From assembly GCA_002421475.1 (NCBI GenBank), contig DIJW01000177.1, positions 1 to 13,097 on the forward strand: DNA of 13,097 bases, in the 5' to 3' direction. Of this stretch, positions 1 through 7,201 are shown in pieces (position 1 is the first letter of the stretch; each line of letters begins with the position of its first letter). A program made the translations under genes and the position numbers. The DNA comes from Thiomicrospira sp. UBA5634 (GTDB taxonomy: Bacteria > Pseudomonadota > Gammaproteobacteria > Thiomicrospirales > Thiomicrospiraceae). The notes under the pieces were generated by a model. That model did no database searches and was not told the origin of the DNA. It saw nothing but the letters and a program-made list of their open reading frames with translations.

Positions 1-626
1 AAGTTATTTATGACGGCGCACACGCCATCGGCACCACGGTAAATGGCAAAAGCGTTTTAGAATGGGGCGACATTCCCGCAACCAGCTTACACGGTACAAA
101 GCTTCTTAACACCGCAGAAGGCGGCGGTTGCATAACCACCAACCCAGAACTGCACGAAAAAATAAAACGCATCCGTTTTTTTGGTCATAACGATGCTAAA
201 GACATTGTCGAAGATGGCTTTAACGGCAAAATGACGGAAGTCCATGCGGCATTAGGTTTAGCGAACCTCAAGTATTTTGATGAAGTCTTAGCCGACAGAA
301 AACACAAATACCTGCTTTATCGTGACTCACTGCAAGCCAATCCAAATTTAAGCTTCCAAAAACTAAACGGCGACGGATGCAACTATTCCTACTTCCCTGT
401 TATTTTTGAAACCGAGCAAGCCTTATTGGAAGTGGAAAAAAAATTAAACGAGCAAAAAGTCTTCCCTAGACGATATTTTTACCCTTCGTTAAATACGTTA
501 AGTCATATTGTCAAATATCAACCGATGCCTGAATCAGAAAACATAGCAAAGCGCATACTCTGCTTGCCGTTATATAAAAACCTTCAGGTTGACGATATTG
601 AAAGAATAATTGGGTTGATATTATGA
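1..626 (+). CDS. DegT/DnrJ/EryC1/StrS sugar aminotransferase, 5'-truncated by window edge
   Basis: C-terminal 207 residues of a PLP-dependent aminotransferase that converts a keto-sugar nucleotide into an amino sugar; the reading frame is open from base 3, so the missing N-terminal half lies upstream of the window. Visible motifs are DGAHAIG near the start (the Asp/His of the cofactor pocket) and HGTKLLNTAEGGG, whose Lys (codon 99-101) is the expected Schiff-base lysine. The stretch GKMTEVHAALGLANL and the tail RILCLPLY are typical of the family. The stop overlaps the next ATG (ATGA at 623-626). FdtB- or VioA-like enzymes making 3- or 4-amino-dideoxyhexoses are the closest types I can suggest, but the position of amination cannot be decided here. 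The following acyl-transfer genes suggest that its product is N-acylated. Family assignment is firm; substrate is inference. Confidence 0.93.
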   Translation, partial: VIYDGAHAIGTTVNGKSVLEWGDIPATSLHGTKLLNTAEGGGCITTNPELHEKIKRIRFFGHNDAKDIVEDGFNGKMTEVHAALGLANLKYFDEVLADRKHKYLLYRDSLQANPNLSFQKLNGDGCNYSYFPVIFETEQALLEVEKKLNEQKVFPRRYFYPSLNTLSHIVKYQPMPESENIAKRILCLPLYKNLQVDDIERIIGLIL

Positions 627-772
627 AGAATACAATTTCAAAAACACAAAGTCACCAGGCCTGCTTGATTTCAAGAGATGTTGCTAGCCGGATTTTATGT
701 TTGCCGATATATCCAGGTTTAACACCGATTGAGCAAGCTAGCGTAATACAAGTTATTAAGGATTGTTTATGA
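623..772 (+). pseudogene. Remnant of a second DegT-type aminotransferase C-terminus (49 codons)
   Basis: A short open frame starts with ATG overlapping the previous stop and ends with TGA overlapping the next ATG. Its residues 22-49 (SRILCLPIYPGLTPIEQASV and following) match the C-terminal tail of the aminotransferase just upstream (KRILCLPLYKNLQVDDIERI and following) in sequence and in position relative to the stop. The two DNA stretches use different codons, so this is not a recent tandem copy but the end of a divergent homologue whose body has been lost. Residues 1-16 have no counterpart in the family and are probably junk upstream of the breakpoint. It may still be translated through coupling, and it keeps the operon translationally linked. 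I see no function for the peptide itself. Confidence 0.72.
654..665. repeat. 12-bp palindrome ACCAGGCCTGGT, imperfect copy (11/12)
   Basis: Reads ACCAGGCCTGCT. It lies in the first part of the aminotransferase remnant, just before homology to the aminotransferase tail begins. Confidence 0.6.
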
Positions 773-1347
773 CCCAAAAACTAAATTTCTGTTTTAAAGG
801 CAATCGCACGTATGTGCACGGCACGGATATTGTCGCCGGATTGTTTAAAACCTTTGCTAATGCCGACTTGAGTGCTATTGATCTAAAGTTTAACGGCATA
901 GCGCATACTAACTTAGATTTAATCGCAGGCACAGATAGTAGTGAAGCTAAGGTAAATATTCGTTGGCAAGAGTCGGGACAAGAAAAGCATTATCAATTGA
1001 TCGAAAATGGTGAGCCGATTGAATGTCGTTATGAGTATGATGAAAGTTCTATTATTGAAAAAGCGGTTTTAAACACCGATAACCAGTTAATAAAGTTATC
1101 ACAAAATACGGGCTACACTTTATGTGAAAACTTTGTTGCATTGAATAAGCACCTGTTGCAGTCGTTGTTTCCAAATGAGCAAGGTAAATGGTATTTCACT
1201 CGTTTAGAGCAGATTAAGCTGATTTCGGACGATGCATTGATTGAAGTTAAGATGATTAAAAACTTCAATTTCAGATTGACCAAAAGCGACATTTTGTTAG
1301 ATAACGAAGTGATAGGCAGTGTGTACTTTACGATGGTTAGAGGCTAG
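769..1347 (+). CDS. Unrecognised 192-aa protein in acylation module, possibly double-hotdog
   Basis: Start chosen at ATG 769 because it overlaps the preceding TGA (ATGA); a TTG two codons upstream is less likely. I do not recognise the family. The protein is soluble-looking, without signal peptide or membrane segment, and rich in alternating strand-like stretches. The two halves (about residues 5-95 and 105-192) seem to follow the same plan: an aromatic residue followed by an amphipathic helix (YVHGTDIVAGLFKTF and YTLCENFVALNKHLLQSLF), then strands (SSEAKVNIRW and DALIEVKMIK), then a closing hairpin (NGEPIECRYEY and DNEVIGSVYFTMV). That is what a tandem hotdog fold, as in dehydratases and thioesterases, would look like. 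The gene ends 2 bp before a ketoacyl-ACP synthase III and is followed by an ACP and an LpxD-like transferase, so a role in processing an ACP-bound acyl chain is a reasonable inference. The fold is a guess; the gene itself is well supported. Confidence 0.82.
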   Translation: MTQKLNFCFKGNRTYVHGTDIVAGLFKTFANADLSAIDLKFNGIAHTNLDLIAGTDSSEAKVNIRWQESGQEKHYQLIENGEPIECRYEYDESSIIEKAVLNTDNQLIKLSQNTGYTLCENFVALNKHLLQSLFPNEQGKWYFTRLEQIKLISDDALIEVKMIKNFNFRLTKSDILLDNEVIGSVYFTMVRG

Positions 1348-1349
1348 CC

Positions 1350-2273
1350 ATGATAGCAATTACAACAATTGGAAAATATCTGCCGGAAAACCGAGTTTCA
1401 AACTTGAGGTTGCTTGAAAAGTTTGAAACCGATGAAGCCTTTATACGTGACAAGATTGGCGTTGTGCAGCGCGCACAAAAAGCACCAGGGCAAAAAGCAT
1501 CGGATTTATGTCTTAAAGCATTTGAAAATCTTTTGTCGCAAAAAGAGCTGGACACAAGCAGCGTTGATTGCTGTGTTGTCGTGACGCAAAACCCCGACTT
1601 AAACATCCCTCATACGTCTGCAATTGTCCACGGTGCGTTAGATTTACCCGAGTCTTGCGCTTGTTTTGATATTTCACTGGGTTGTTCAGGTTATGTTTAT
1701 GGATTATCGGTTGTAACCGCTTTTATGCAAGCGAACGGCTTTAAAACAGGGCTGTTATTTACCGCCGACCCTTATTCAGACATTATTGACCCCGATGATA
1801 AAAATACAGCTTTAATTTTTGGTGATGGTGCAACAGTCACCTTGTTAGAAGAAAATCAGCCAGGCCTGGTGGCTTTAGGGTATGACTTCGGTTCAAAGGG
1901 CGCAGGGTATAAAAACCTGGTTAATGAAGGCAAACTTTATATGAACGGGCGAGCCGTCTTTAACTTCACGGCTGGAGTTGTACCGAAGTCGATTGAAAAA
2001 TTATTGCAGAAGTTAAACCTAGAAAAATCTGAGATTGATCAATGGTACTTGCATCAAGGCAGCAAATATATTGTCGATACCATAACCATGCGGTTAGGTT
2101 TAGAGCCAGAAAAAGTGGTATTTAACATGTATGAGTATGGCAACACCGTATCGTCTTCCATTCCGATGTTATTAAGTGACGATTTAAACAAATTTATATC
2201 AGGTCAAAAAATTGGCCTAAGTGGATTTGGTGTTGGTCTGTCTTGGGCATCTGCCATATTTGAAATGAAATAG
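1350..2273 (+). CDS. 3-oxoacyl-ACP synthase III (FabH-like)
   Basis: A 307-residue ketoacyl-ACP synthase III, close to the usual FabH length. Such enzymes condense an acyl-CoA starter with malonyl-ACP to give a 3-oxoacyl-ACP. The catalytic triad is readable: Cys112 in DISLGCSGYVYGL, His235 in WYLHQGSKYIV and Asn265 in YEYGNTVSSSIP, plus the C-terminal GFGVGLSWASAIF. ATG 1350 follows an AGAGG site at 1339-1343. The gene sits between a small unrecognised protein and a dedicated ACP in a polysaccharide cluster rather than with fatty acid genes, so it probably makes a short special acyl group for a sugar, not membrane lipid. No ketoreductase is present in the window; a housekeeping FabG may serve. 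Family and active site are certain; the acyl product is inference. Confidence 0.93.
   Translation: MIAITTIGKYLPENRVSNLRLLEKFETDEAFIRDKIGVVQRAQKAPGQKASDLCLKAFENLLSQKELDTSSVDCCVVVTQNPDLNIPHTSAIVHGALDLPESCACFDISLGCSGYVYGLSVVTAFMQANGFKTGLLFTADPYSDIIDPDDKNTALIFGDGATVTLLEENQPGLVALGYDFGSKGAGYKNLVNEGKLYMNGRAVFNFTAGVVPKSIEKLLQKLNLEKSEIDQWYLHQGSKYIVDTITMRLGLEPEKVVFNMYEYGNTVSSSIPMLLSDDLNKFISGQKIGLSGFGVGLSWASAIFEMK
1859..1870. repeat. 12-bp palindrome ACCAGGCCTGGT, imperfect copy (11/12)
   Basis: Reads GCCAGGCCTGGT within the ketoacyl-ACP synthase gene, where it encodes part of QPGLV. Confidence 0.6.
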
Positions 2274-2283
2274 GAGTATATAA

Positions 2284-2520
2284 ATGAGCAAAGTAACCGT
2301 AGAACAAATTTTAAAAACCATTGAAAACGCAAATCTAGTAAAAGATGTAAATGCCTTAGACCACGCCAAGCCACTGCGCGAGCAAGGCATCGACTCGCTA
2401 GATTTTTCAGGTGTGTTGTTCAATATGGAAGAAGCCTTCGGCATCGAAATCCCGGATGCAGATATTGATGGATTGCAAACTATTAATGATATTTTGATTT
2501 ATGTGAATAGTAAGGTTTGA
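2284..2520 (+). CDS. Acyl carrier protein
   Basis: A 78-residue phosphopantetheine-binding carrier protein. The attachment serine is Ser38 in GIDSLDF, and the usual acidic helix (FNMEEAFGIEIPDADI) follows. A good AGGAG site at 2272-2276 overlaps the previous stop and lies 7 bp before the ATG. It is encoded directly after the ketoacyl-ACP synthase and before the LpxD-like acyltransferase, so it is most likely the private carrier on which the acyl group is built and from which it is transferred. The motif reads DSLDF rather than the DSLDT/DSLDV common in fatty acid AcpP, consistent with a specialised ACP. Confidence 0.92.
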   Translation: MSKVTVEQILKTIENANLVKDVNALDHAKPLREQGIDSLDFSGVLFNMEEAFGIEIPDADIDGLQTINDILIYVNSKV

Positions 2521-2525
2521 TAGGA

Positions 2526-3431
2526 ATGTCAGCTGTCGCTTTAAAAGATCCAATCGGTGTTTTTGAGCTGCTAAACTTTATTGAAGATTTAGTTATAGGA
2601 GCCAAGCTAAATACCCCTAACCAATTTGAGATAACGGGTATTTCAGATGGTAGAGCACCAATAAGTCATACCATTTGTTTTCTAGAAGACATATCGCTAG
2701 TTAAACAAGATCCGACTGTGCTTTATATTCTGCCCGAGCATATTGATGGTTTAGTAACTTTGGTAACAGAAGATCCGCGTTATGTCTTTATCAAACTTTT
2801 AGAACATATTCAAAAATATGATAATTACGAACCTCTACCAGACGGTTTCAGAGATTTTGTTCACGCTACAGCTTTTGTCCATGAAAAGGCCATTTTAGAA
2901 AGCGGTGTTTTTATTGGTGAAAATGCTTGGATTGGAGCTGGTGTAGTTGTAAAAAAAGGCTCTGTGATTGGAAAGAACTCAATTATTCGAGAAAACACAG
3001 TTCTTGGTTGTCCAGGCATCGCGCTTTATAAGGCCAAAAATGGTGAAGTTTTACGTTTTCCTCATTTGTCGGGCGTGAGCATTGGCGATAATGTTGAAAT
3101 AGGTGCTAATGCCGTAATAGTGCAAGGTACGCTTAAGCCTACGGTTGTAGAAGATGATGTTGTGATTGGAAATTTGTGCAACATTGGGCATGGCGTAACA
3201 GTTAAATCTAAAGTTTGGATGTCGGTTGGAACTTTAATTGGTGGAAATTGCGTGGTAGAGCAAAACGCAACATTAGGTTTAGGGGTTTCTGTTAAAGATA
3301 GGTTGCATATTGAAGAAAATACATCTGTTGGTATGGGTTCAGTGATAACGAAGTCAACCACTGCAAATACGAGTTATTTTGGAAATCCAGCCCAACCTTT
3401 ACGGGGATTAAAGACTGGGCCAGTAAGATAG
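2526..3431 (+). CDS. LpxD-like N-acyltransferase (left-handed beta-helix)
   Basis: About 301 residues from ATG 2526, which has AAGG at 2512-2515 upstream; an alternative TTG at 2517 overlaps the ACP stop. The N-terminal 110 residues resemble the nucleotide-binding domain of LpxD, followed by hexapeptide repeats (VFIGENAWIGAGVVVKKGSV) forming a left-handed beta-helix. The core aligns by eye with LpxD: FPHLSGVSIGDNVEIGANAV and then NLCNIGHGV, in which His222 matches the catalytic His of LpxD. LpxD moves a 3-hydroxyacyl group from ACP to the amine of a UDP-glucosamine derivative. Here the protein stops just after NPAQPLRGLK and lacks the C-terminal helical extension of LpxD. Given its position after a KAS III and an ACP, it most likely N-acylates the amino sugar produced by the upstream aminotransferase. 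A housekeeping lpxD would be expected elsewhere. Confidence 0.88.
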   Translation: MSAVALKDPIGVFELLNFIEDLVIGAKLNTPNQFEITGISDGRAPISHTICFLEDISLVKQDPTVLYILPEHIDGLVTLVTEDPRYVFIKLLEHIQKYDNYEPLPDGFRDFVHATAFVHEKAILESGVFIGENAWIGAGVVVKKGSVIGKNSIIRENTVLGCPGIALYKAKNGEVLRFPHLSGVSIGDNVEIGANAVIVQGTLKPTVVEDDVVIGNLCNIGHGVTVKSKVWMSVGTLIGGNCVVEQNATLGLGVSVKDRLHIEENTSVGMGSVITKSTTANTSYFGNPAQPLRGLKTGPVR

Positions 3432-4945
3432 TGAGTGTAAAACGCAACTCCATCGCCAATTACATTGGTCAAAGCTACACGATTCTAATCGGGATTGTGA
3501 TCACGCCTTTGTATTTGCAATATTTGGGTGCAGAGGCTTATGGTTTGGTAGGTTTTTTTGCGCTCATGCAGGCGTGGATGGGCTTGTTGGATATGGGTTT
3601 AAGCCCAACGCTAGGGCGGCATGTAGCTTATGCGCGTGGTCGTGAAAATGGGTTTGAGTTTTTTAAGCGGTTGTTAAAAAGTTTTGAGCTGATTTTCCTT
3701 GGATTGGCCATCTTAATCATACTGGGTGTCTTTTTTTCCAGTGAATGGATTGCCTCAAATTGGGTAATCGCACAAAGCCTTTCGACCGAAACCATCGTTT
3801 ACTGCATTGCATTAATGGGTGTCATGATCGGATTGCGTTGGTTTGCGAGTCTTTATCGCAGCGGGATTAACGGACTTGAAGATCAAGTTTGGTTGAATGG
3901 TGCCAACATTATATTGATAAGCTTTAAGTTTATCGGCGCATTGGTTCTGTTAGCTTTTGTTACACAAGAAGTCAGACACTTTTTTGAATACCAATTAGTA
4001 ATTGGGCTTTTAGAGGTTTTAGTGTTTTCTTGGCGTTTTTATGCTAAGTTGCCCGCCACGCAAACATCACCAGGCCTGGTATATTTTGATTGGCAAGCAG
4101 TAAAGTCGGTTGCGCCATTTGCTTTGAGTATCGCTTATACCGCTGGCATTTGGGTGTTGGTGACTCAAACCGATAAATTGATTCTGTCGGGTGTGTTAAC
4201 TTTGGCGGAATTTGGCTATTTCAGTTTGGTCGCTTTGGTGGCAGGTGGAATTACCGCTTTGTCTGGCCCCATTTCGCAAGCTATTATGCCGCGAATGACT
4301 ATGTTGTTAGCAGCAGGCAAAAAAGATGAAATGCTGGTGATATATCGTCAAGCCAGTCAGATTGTCACTTTGATTTCTTTTTCGGTCGCGATGATGATTG
4401 GCCTTTACGCCGAAACATTATTCTATGCTTGGACCGGCGATAGAGAAGCTGCTACTTGGGGGGCGCAAGTATTAATTTGGTTTGCTTTGGGCAATGGGGT
4501 CTTGGCCATTGGCGCGTTTCAATATTATCTGCAAAGTGCGTTTGGGCAATTAAAATTACATGTCATTGGCTCGACAATATCGGCCGTCATTCAAATCCCC
4601 ATTATTTATTGGGCGGCCGTGAATTACGGCGCAATTGGCGCAGGTGTGGCATGGTTTAGTTTTCGGGTGATTTGGTTCCTTTGGTGGACACCGATTGTGC
4701 ACAGCAAATTCGTGCCGGGGTTTCATTGGAAATGGCTGCTTAAAGACATAATGCCGATACTAGCTATGATCGCGGCGGTTGCTTGGCTTCTGTCGGAAAG
4801 TTTTGGGCTCTCTTTAGAAACAAATCGCTTGCAACTGTTTATAGAGATGGGGTTGCTTGGCGTAGCATTGTTAACTTTATCTGCTTTGAGTGCGCCAGTT
4901 ATCCGCACTAAGATATTACAAAAACTTAAAATTGTTAAAAACTAG
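3431..4945 (+). CDS. wzx: Wzx-type O-unit flippase
   Basis: A 504-residue polytopic membrane protein of the polysaccharide flippase (MATE/MVF-like) type, with about a dozen hydrophobic segments along its length. The N-terminus, SIANYIGQSYTILIGIVITP followed by a conserved LG-x-EAYGL-x-GFF segment and LLDMGLSPTL, is characteristic of Wzx. It moves the lipid-linked repeat unit across the inner membrane. GTG 3431 is chosen because it overlaps the preceding TAG by one base and gives the full N-terminal segment. A perfect copy of the 12-bp palindrome discussed elsewhere lies inside at 4069-4080. The family call is firm; the substrate cannot be read from sequence. Confidence 0.93.
   Translation: MSVKRNSIANYIGQSYTILIGIVITPLYLQYLGAEAYGLVGFFALMQAWMGLLDMGLSPTLGRHVAYARGRENGFEFFKRLLKSFELIFLGLAILIILGVFFSSEWIASNWVIAQSLSTETIVYCIALMGVMIGLRWFASLYRSGINGLEDQVWLNGANIILISFKFIGALVLLAFVTQEVRHFFEYQLVIGLLEVLVFSWRFYAKLPATQTSPGLVYFDWQAVKSVAPFALSIAYTAGIWVLVTQTDKLILSGVLTLAEFGYFSLVALVAGGITALSGPISQAIMPRMTMLLAAGKKDEMLVIYRQASQIVTLISFSVAMMIGLYAETLFYAWTGDREAATWGAQVLIWFALGNGVLAIGAFQYYLQSAFGQLKLHVIGSTISAVIQIPIIYWAAVNYGAIGAGVAWFSFRVIWFLWWTPIVHSKFVPGFHWKWLLKDIMPILAMIAAVAWLLSESFGLSLETNRLQLFIEMGLLGVALLTLSALSAPVIRTKILQKLKIVKN
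4069..4080. repeat. 12-bp palindrome ACCAGGCCTGGT, perfect copy
   Basis: Perfect copy within wzx, encoding part of SPGLV. Confidence 0.75.
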
Positions 4946-4952
4946 AGAAATC

Positions 4953-5927
4953 ATGAGAAATCTACGAACCGAAGACGAAATTATTGCCAATTGGAAAGGC
5001 GATATTGACCAACCAGTGGTCAGTATTTGCTGCATCACCTACAACCACGAACCTTATGTAGAAGACGCGCTCGAAGGTTTCCTGAACCAAGAAACCAATT
5101 TCCCCTTTGAAATCCTAATCCATGACGATGCCTCCACTGACCGCACCGCCGCGATAATCCGCGAGTACGAAGTCAAATATCCAAGACTGATAAAACCGAT
5201 TTATCAAACTGAAAATCAGTATTCCAAAGGGTTGAAAATGAACCCAACCTTCAACTTCCCGAGGTCAAAGGGTCAATATATAGCTCTTTGTGAAGGAGAT
5301 GATTACTGGATAGCATCGGAGAAACTACAAACGCAAGTTCAATTAATGCGAGAATATCCTGACGTCAATATCTCATTTCACCCAGCCTATAAAGTAGACG
5401 GTTTTGAGCTCAAGAAAAACAAAATTTTTGCAAACCATTCTAAGGATGTAAAAATATTTACACCAAAAGAGGTTATTCTGGGTGGTGGTGGATTTATGCC
5501 TACACAGAGTTTAATGATCAAGTCAGAATTATTAAAAAATTTACCTGATTGGTTTTTTAATAATGCGCCGGTTGGTGATTACTATTTACAAATCATCAGC
5601 TCTATCGATAATGGCGCATTATATTTTCCTATGATACTCGGTATTTATCGAACAAATATTACTGGTAGCTGGTCATCTGAAAGAAAACTTGAAATAGAGA
5701 AGTTTTTTCTAGCTTTGGATAAGCTGGATAGCTGGTTTAGTAATAAATATTCGAAGGAGGTGTCTATCGCAAAGAAGCATCTCTACTATTCTGCGGGTCG
5801 GCTTGAGCTTGCAAAGGGTAATTTCTTAGAGTCACGAATATTTATTTTAAAAAGCTTATGGGTTAGAGATTTAGTTTTTAAGGCAGTCGTGATTTATTTT
5901 TTATCTTTTCTGAAATTGAGAGTCTAG
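4953..5927 (+). CDS. Glycosyltransferase family 2
   Basis: A 324-residue GT-A fold glycosyltransferase. PVVSICCITYNHEPYVEDAL opens the nucleotide-binding domain, DDAS (residues 58-61) is the conserved acidic site, and EGDDYW (114-119) holds the metal-binding acidic motif. It adds one sugar of the repeat unit on the cytoplasmic face. ATG 4953 lies 7 bp after the flippase stop; an in-frame extension overlapping the flippase is possible but would add residues unlike the family. Codon use changes along the gene: up to about 5,250 many codons end in C, while the later part is AT-rich and like the following wzy, which suggests a mosaic origin. Donor and acceptor are unknown. Confidence 0.9.
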   Translation: MRNLRTEDEIIANWKGDIDQPVVSICCITYNHEPYVEDALEGFLNQETNFPFEILIHDDASTDRTAAIIREYEVKYPRLIKPIYQTENQYSKGLKMNPTFNFPRSKGQYIALCEGDDYWIASEKLQTQVQLMREYPDVNISFHPAYKVDGFELKKNKIFANHSKDVKIFTPKEVILGGGGFMPTQSLMIKSELLKNLPDWFFNNAPVGDYYLQIISSIDNGALYFPMILGIYRTNITGSWSSERKLEIEKFFLALDKLDSWFSNKYSKEVSIAKKHLYYSAGRLELAKGNFLESRIFILKSLWVRDLVFKAVVIYFLSFLKLRV

Positions 5928-5931
5928 TCTA

Positions 5932-7171
5932 GTGGATTTGGTATATCTAGCAATTCCTATTTTAACTTTGCTGATAATGCTTAGAGTATTTCTACCATTT
6001 AATCGATTCATTTTTAATCCTGCTGGTTTTGTAGTTGCTTTATATTTGATCGGTTTGGTTTTTTCTATTAGTCTAGGTTTTATAGCAACTGTTTCTGTGT
6101 ATAAGTTAAGTTTTTGGACAATGTTATATTTATCTATTTTGTTTATACTTTATTTTACACCTTTATTCCTTGCCACTTCGGCAGGACACCAATTCATAGA
6201 TATTAGCCAAAAGAAAATTATTCACTATCTTGCATGGATTTTTGCTATTGGTAGTGTATTTTCGTTTATCTACTTTTTAGATAGTGCCATTTATATGATG
6301 TCAGGTGATGTTGGTCAAAAGAGAAATGACTGGTCTTGGTATGGCTTTAGGGATATAGAGTTTGATCCAACTTTAAATTTTGTAGCTACAGGGTTCGCGA
6401 CCTTTTTTGGTTTGATTCAATTATTAGCGTACTATGTAAAGTTTTTCCTAAGGCAAAGCCTGCAGAATAATGTTTTATTCTGGCTTCTAGTTCTTGGTAG
6501 TCTCAGTTATGTTGTCCTGGTGTTATCTTTTGCAGGGCGAGATGGTATTGTTTATTGGATTTTTTCTATAGTTTTTGTAGACTTATTGTTTTATCGCTTT
6601 TTTGGATTTAGCTTAATTTTTAGAAATTTTAAAAAATTTTTTTTATTTTTTTTCTTTACTTTCAATACCATTTTTTTTAATAAGTTTATCTAGGTTTGGT
6701 GATGATTTTTTTATTGCAATAATAGATTACTTTGGCCAAATGCCTTTCCACTTTAATGATTTAATGGTGATTTCTCCTCCCTTAATGTTGGGTCTTTCAG
6801 GGTTTCCGGATTTTTATAATTTTTTTTCTTCATCTGTTTTAACAGCAAGTGATTGGAATCACTATTATTTTAATGCGGGTACTGCACCATGGTTTTTTAA
6901 TTATTTTTTTGGATCTTTTGTTAAAGATTTTGGCGCGGTGGGTACTTTGGTAATATTTTTTACAATATTCATAATTTCTATTATTTATGTATATAAAATT
7001 AAAAATAATAGAAAAGTTTATTTTGAAGATTTGATGGTTTTTTATTTATATTCCCAGGTTGGGTTTATGGGTTTTTTCTATTTTAGACATTATGCCCTTA
7101 ATAATTTTTTGATTCTATATATTTTATTGGTTTTATTGTTTTTTATTTTAAGGCTTGCTAGGGTTAGATAA
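5932..7171 (+). pseudogene. wzy: Wzy-type O-antigen polymerase, frameshifted
   Basis: A very AT-rich, highly hydrophobic gene. The first frame runs from GTG 5932 to a stop at 6691-6693 (253 codons, about seven membrane segments, with the loop motif SFAGRDGIVYW common in Wzy proteins). The second frame is open from 6617 to 7171 and continues with SIPFFLISLSRFGDDFF, a loop with PPLMLGLSGFPDF, then GTAPWFFNYFFGSFVKDFGAVG and two more membrane segments. Joined, the protein would have about 412 residues, normal for Wzy, which polymerises repeat units on the periplasmic face. The frame change corresponds to one extra base and must lie between 6617 and 6690, where A6 and T8 runs occur. It could be a real mutation, a phase-variable switch, transcriptional slippage, or an assembly error. 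The neighbouring wzx and lack of another candidate support the Wzy assignment. Confidence 0.82.
6617..6690 (+). other. Frameshift interval with slippery A6-T8-A-T8 tract in wzy
   Basis: Both wzy frames are open only in this interval. It contains A6 at 6631-6636, T8 at 6637-6644, T8 at 6646-6653 and a further T8 at 6671-6678. Loss of one base in any of the first three runs would restore a continuous polymerase. No stem-loop that would make this a terminator is evident. Confidence 0.75.
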
Positions 7172-7201
7172 ATTCATTATGTGTTTAACCAAGGATGTAA
7201 A

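Noticed and set aside
763..768. TTG start two codons upstream for the 192-aa gene
   Set aside because: ATG 769 forms the ATGA overlap typical of this cluster and is the better start.
3062..3361. Minus-strand frame of 99 codons within the LpxD-like gene
   Set aside because: It is the reverse of hexapeptide-repeat codons; low complexity and no start signals.
6637..6653. T8-A-T8 run as a transcription terminator
   Set aside because: No GC-rich hairpin precedes it and the coding frame continues in the other phase through it.
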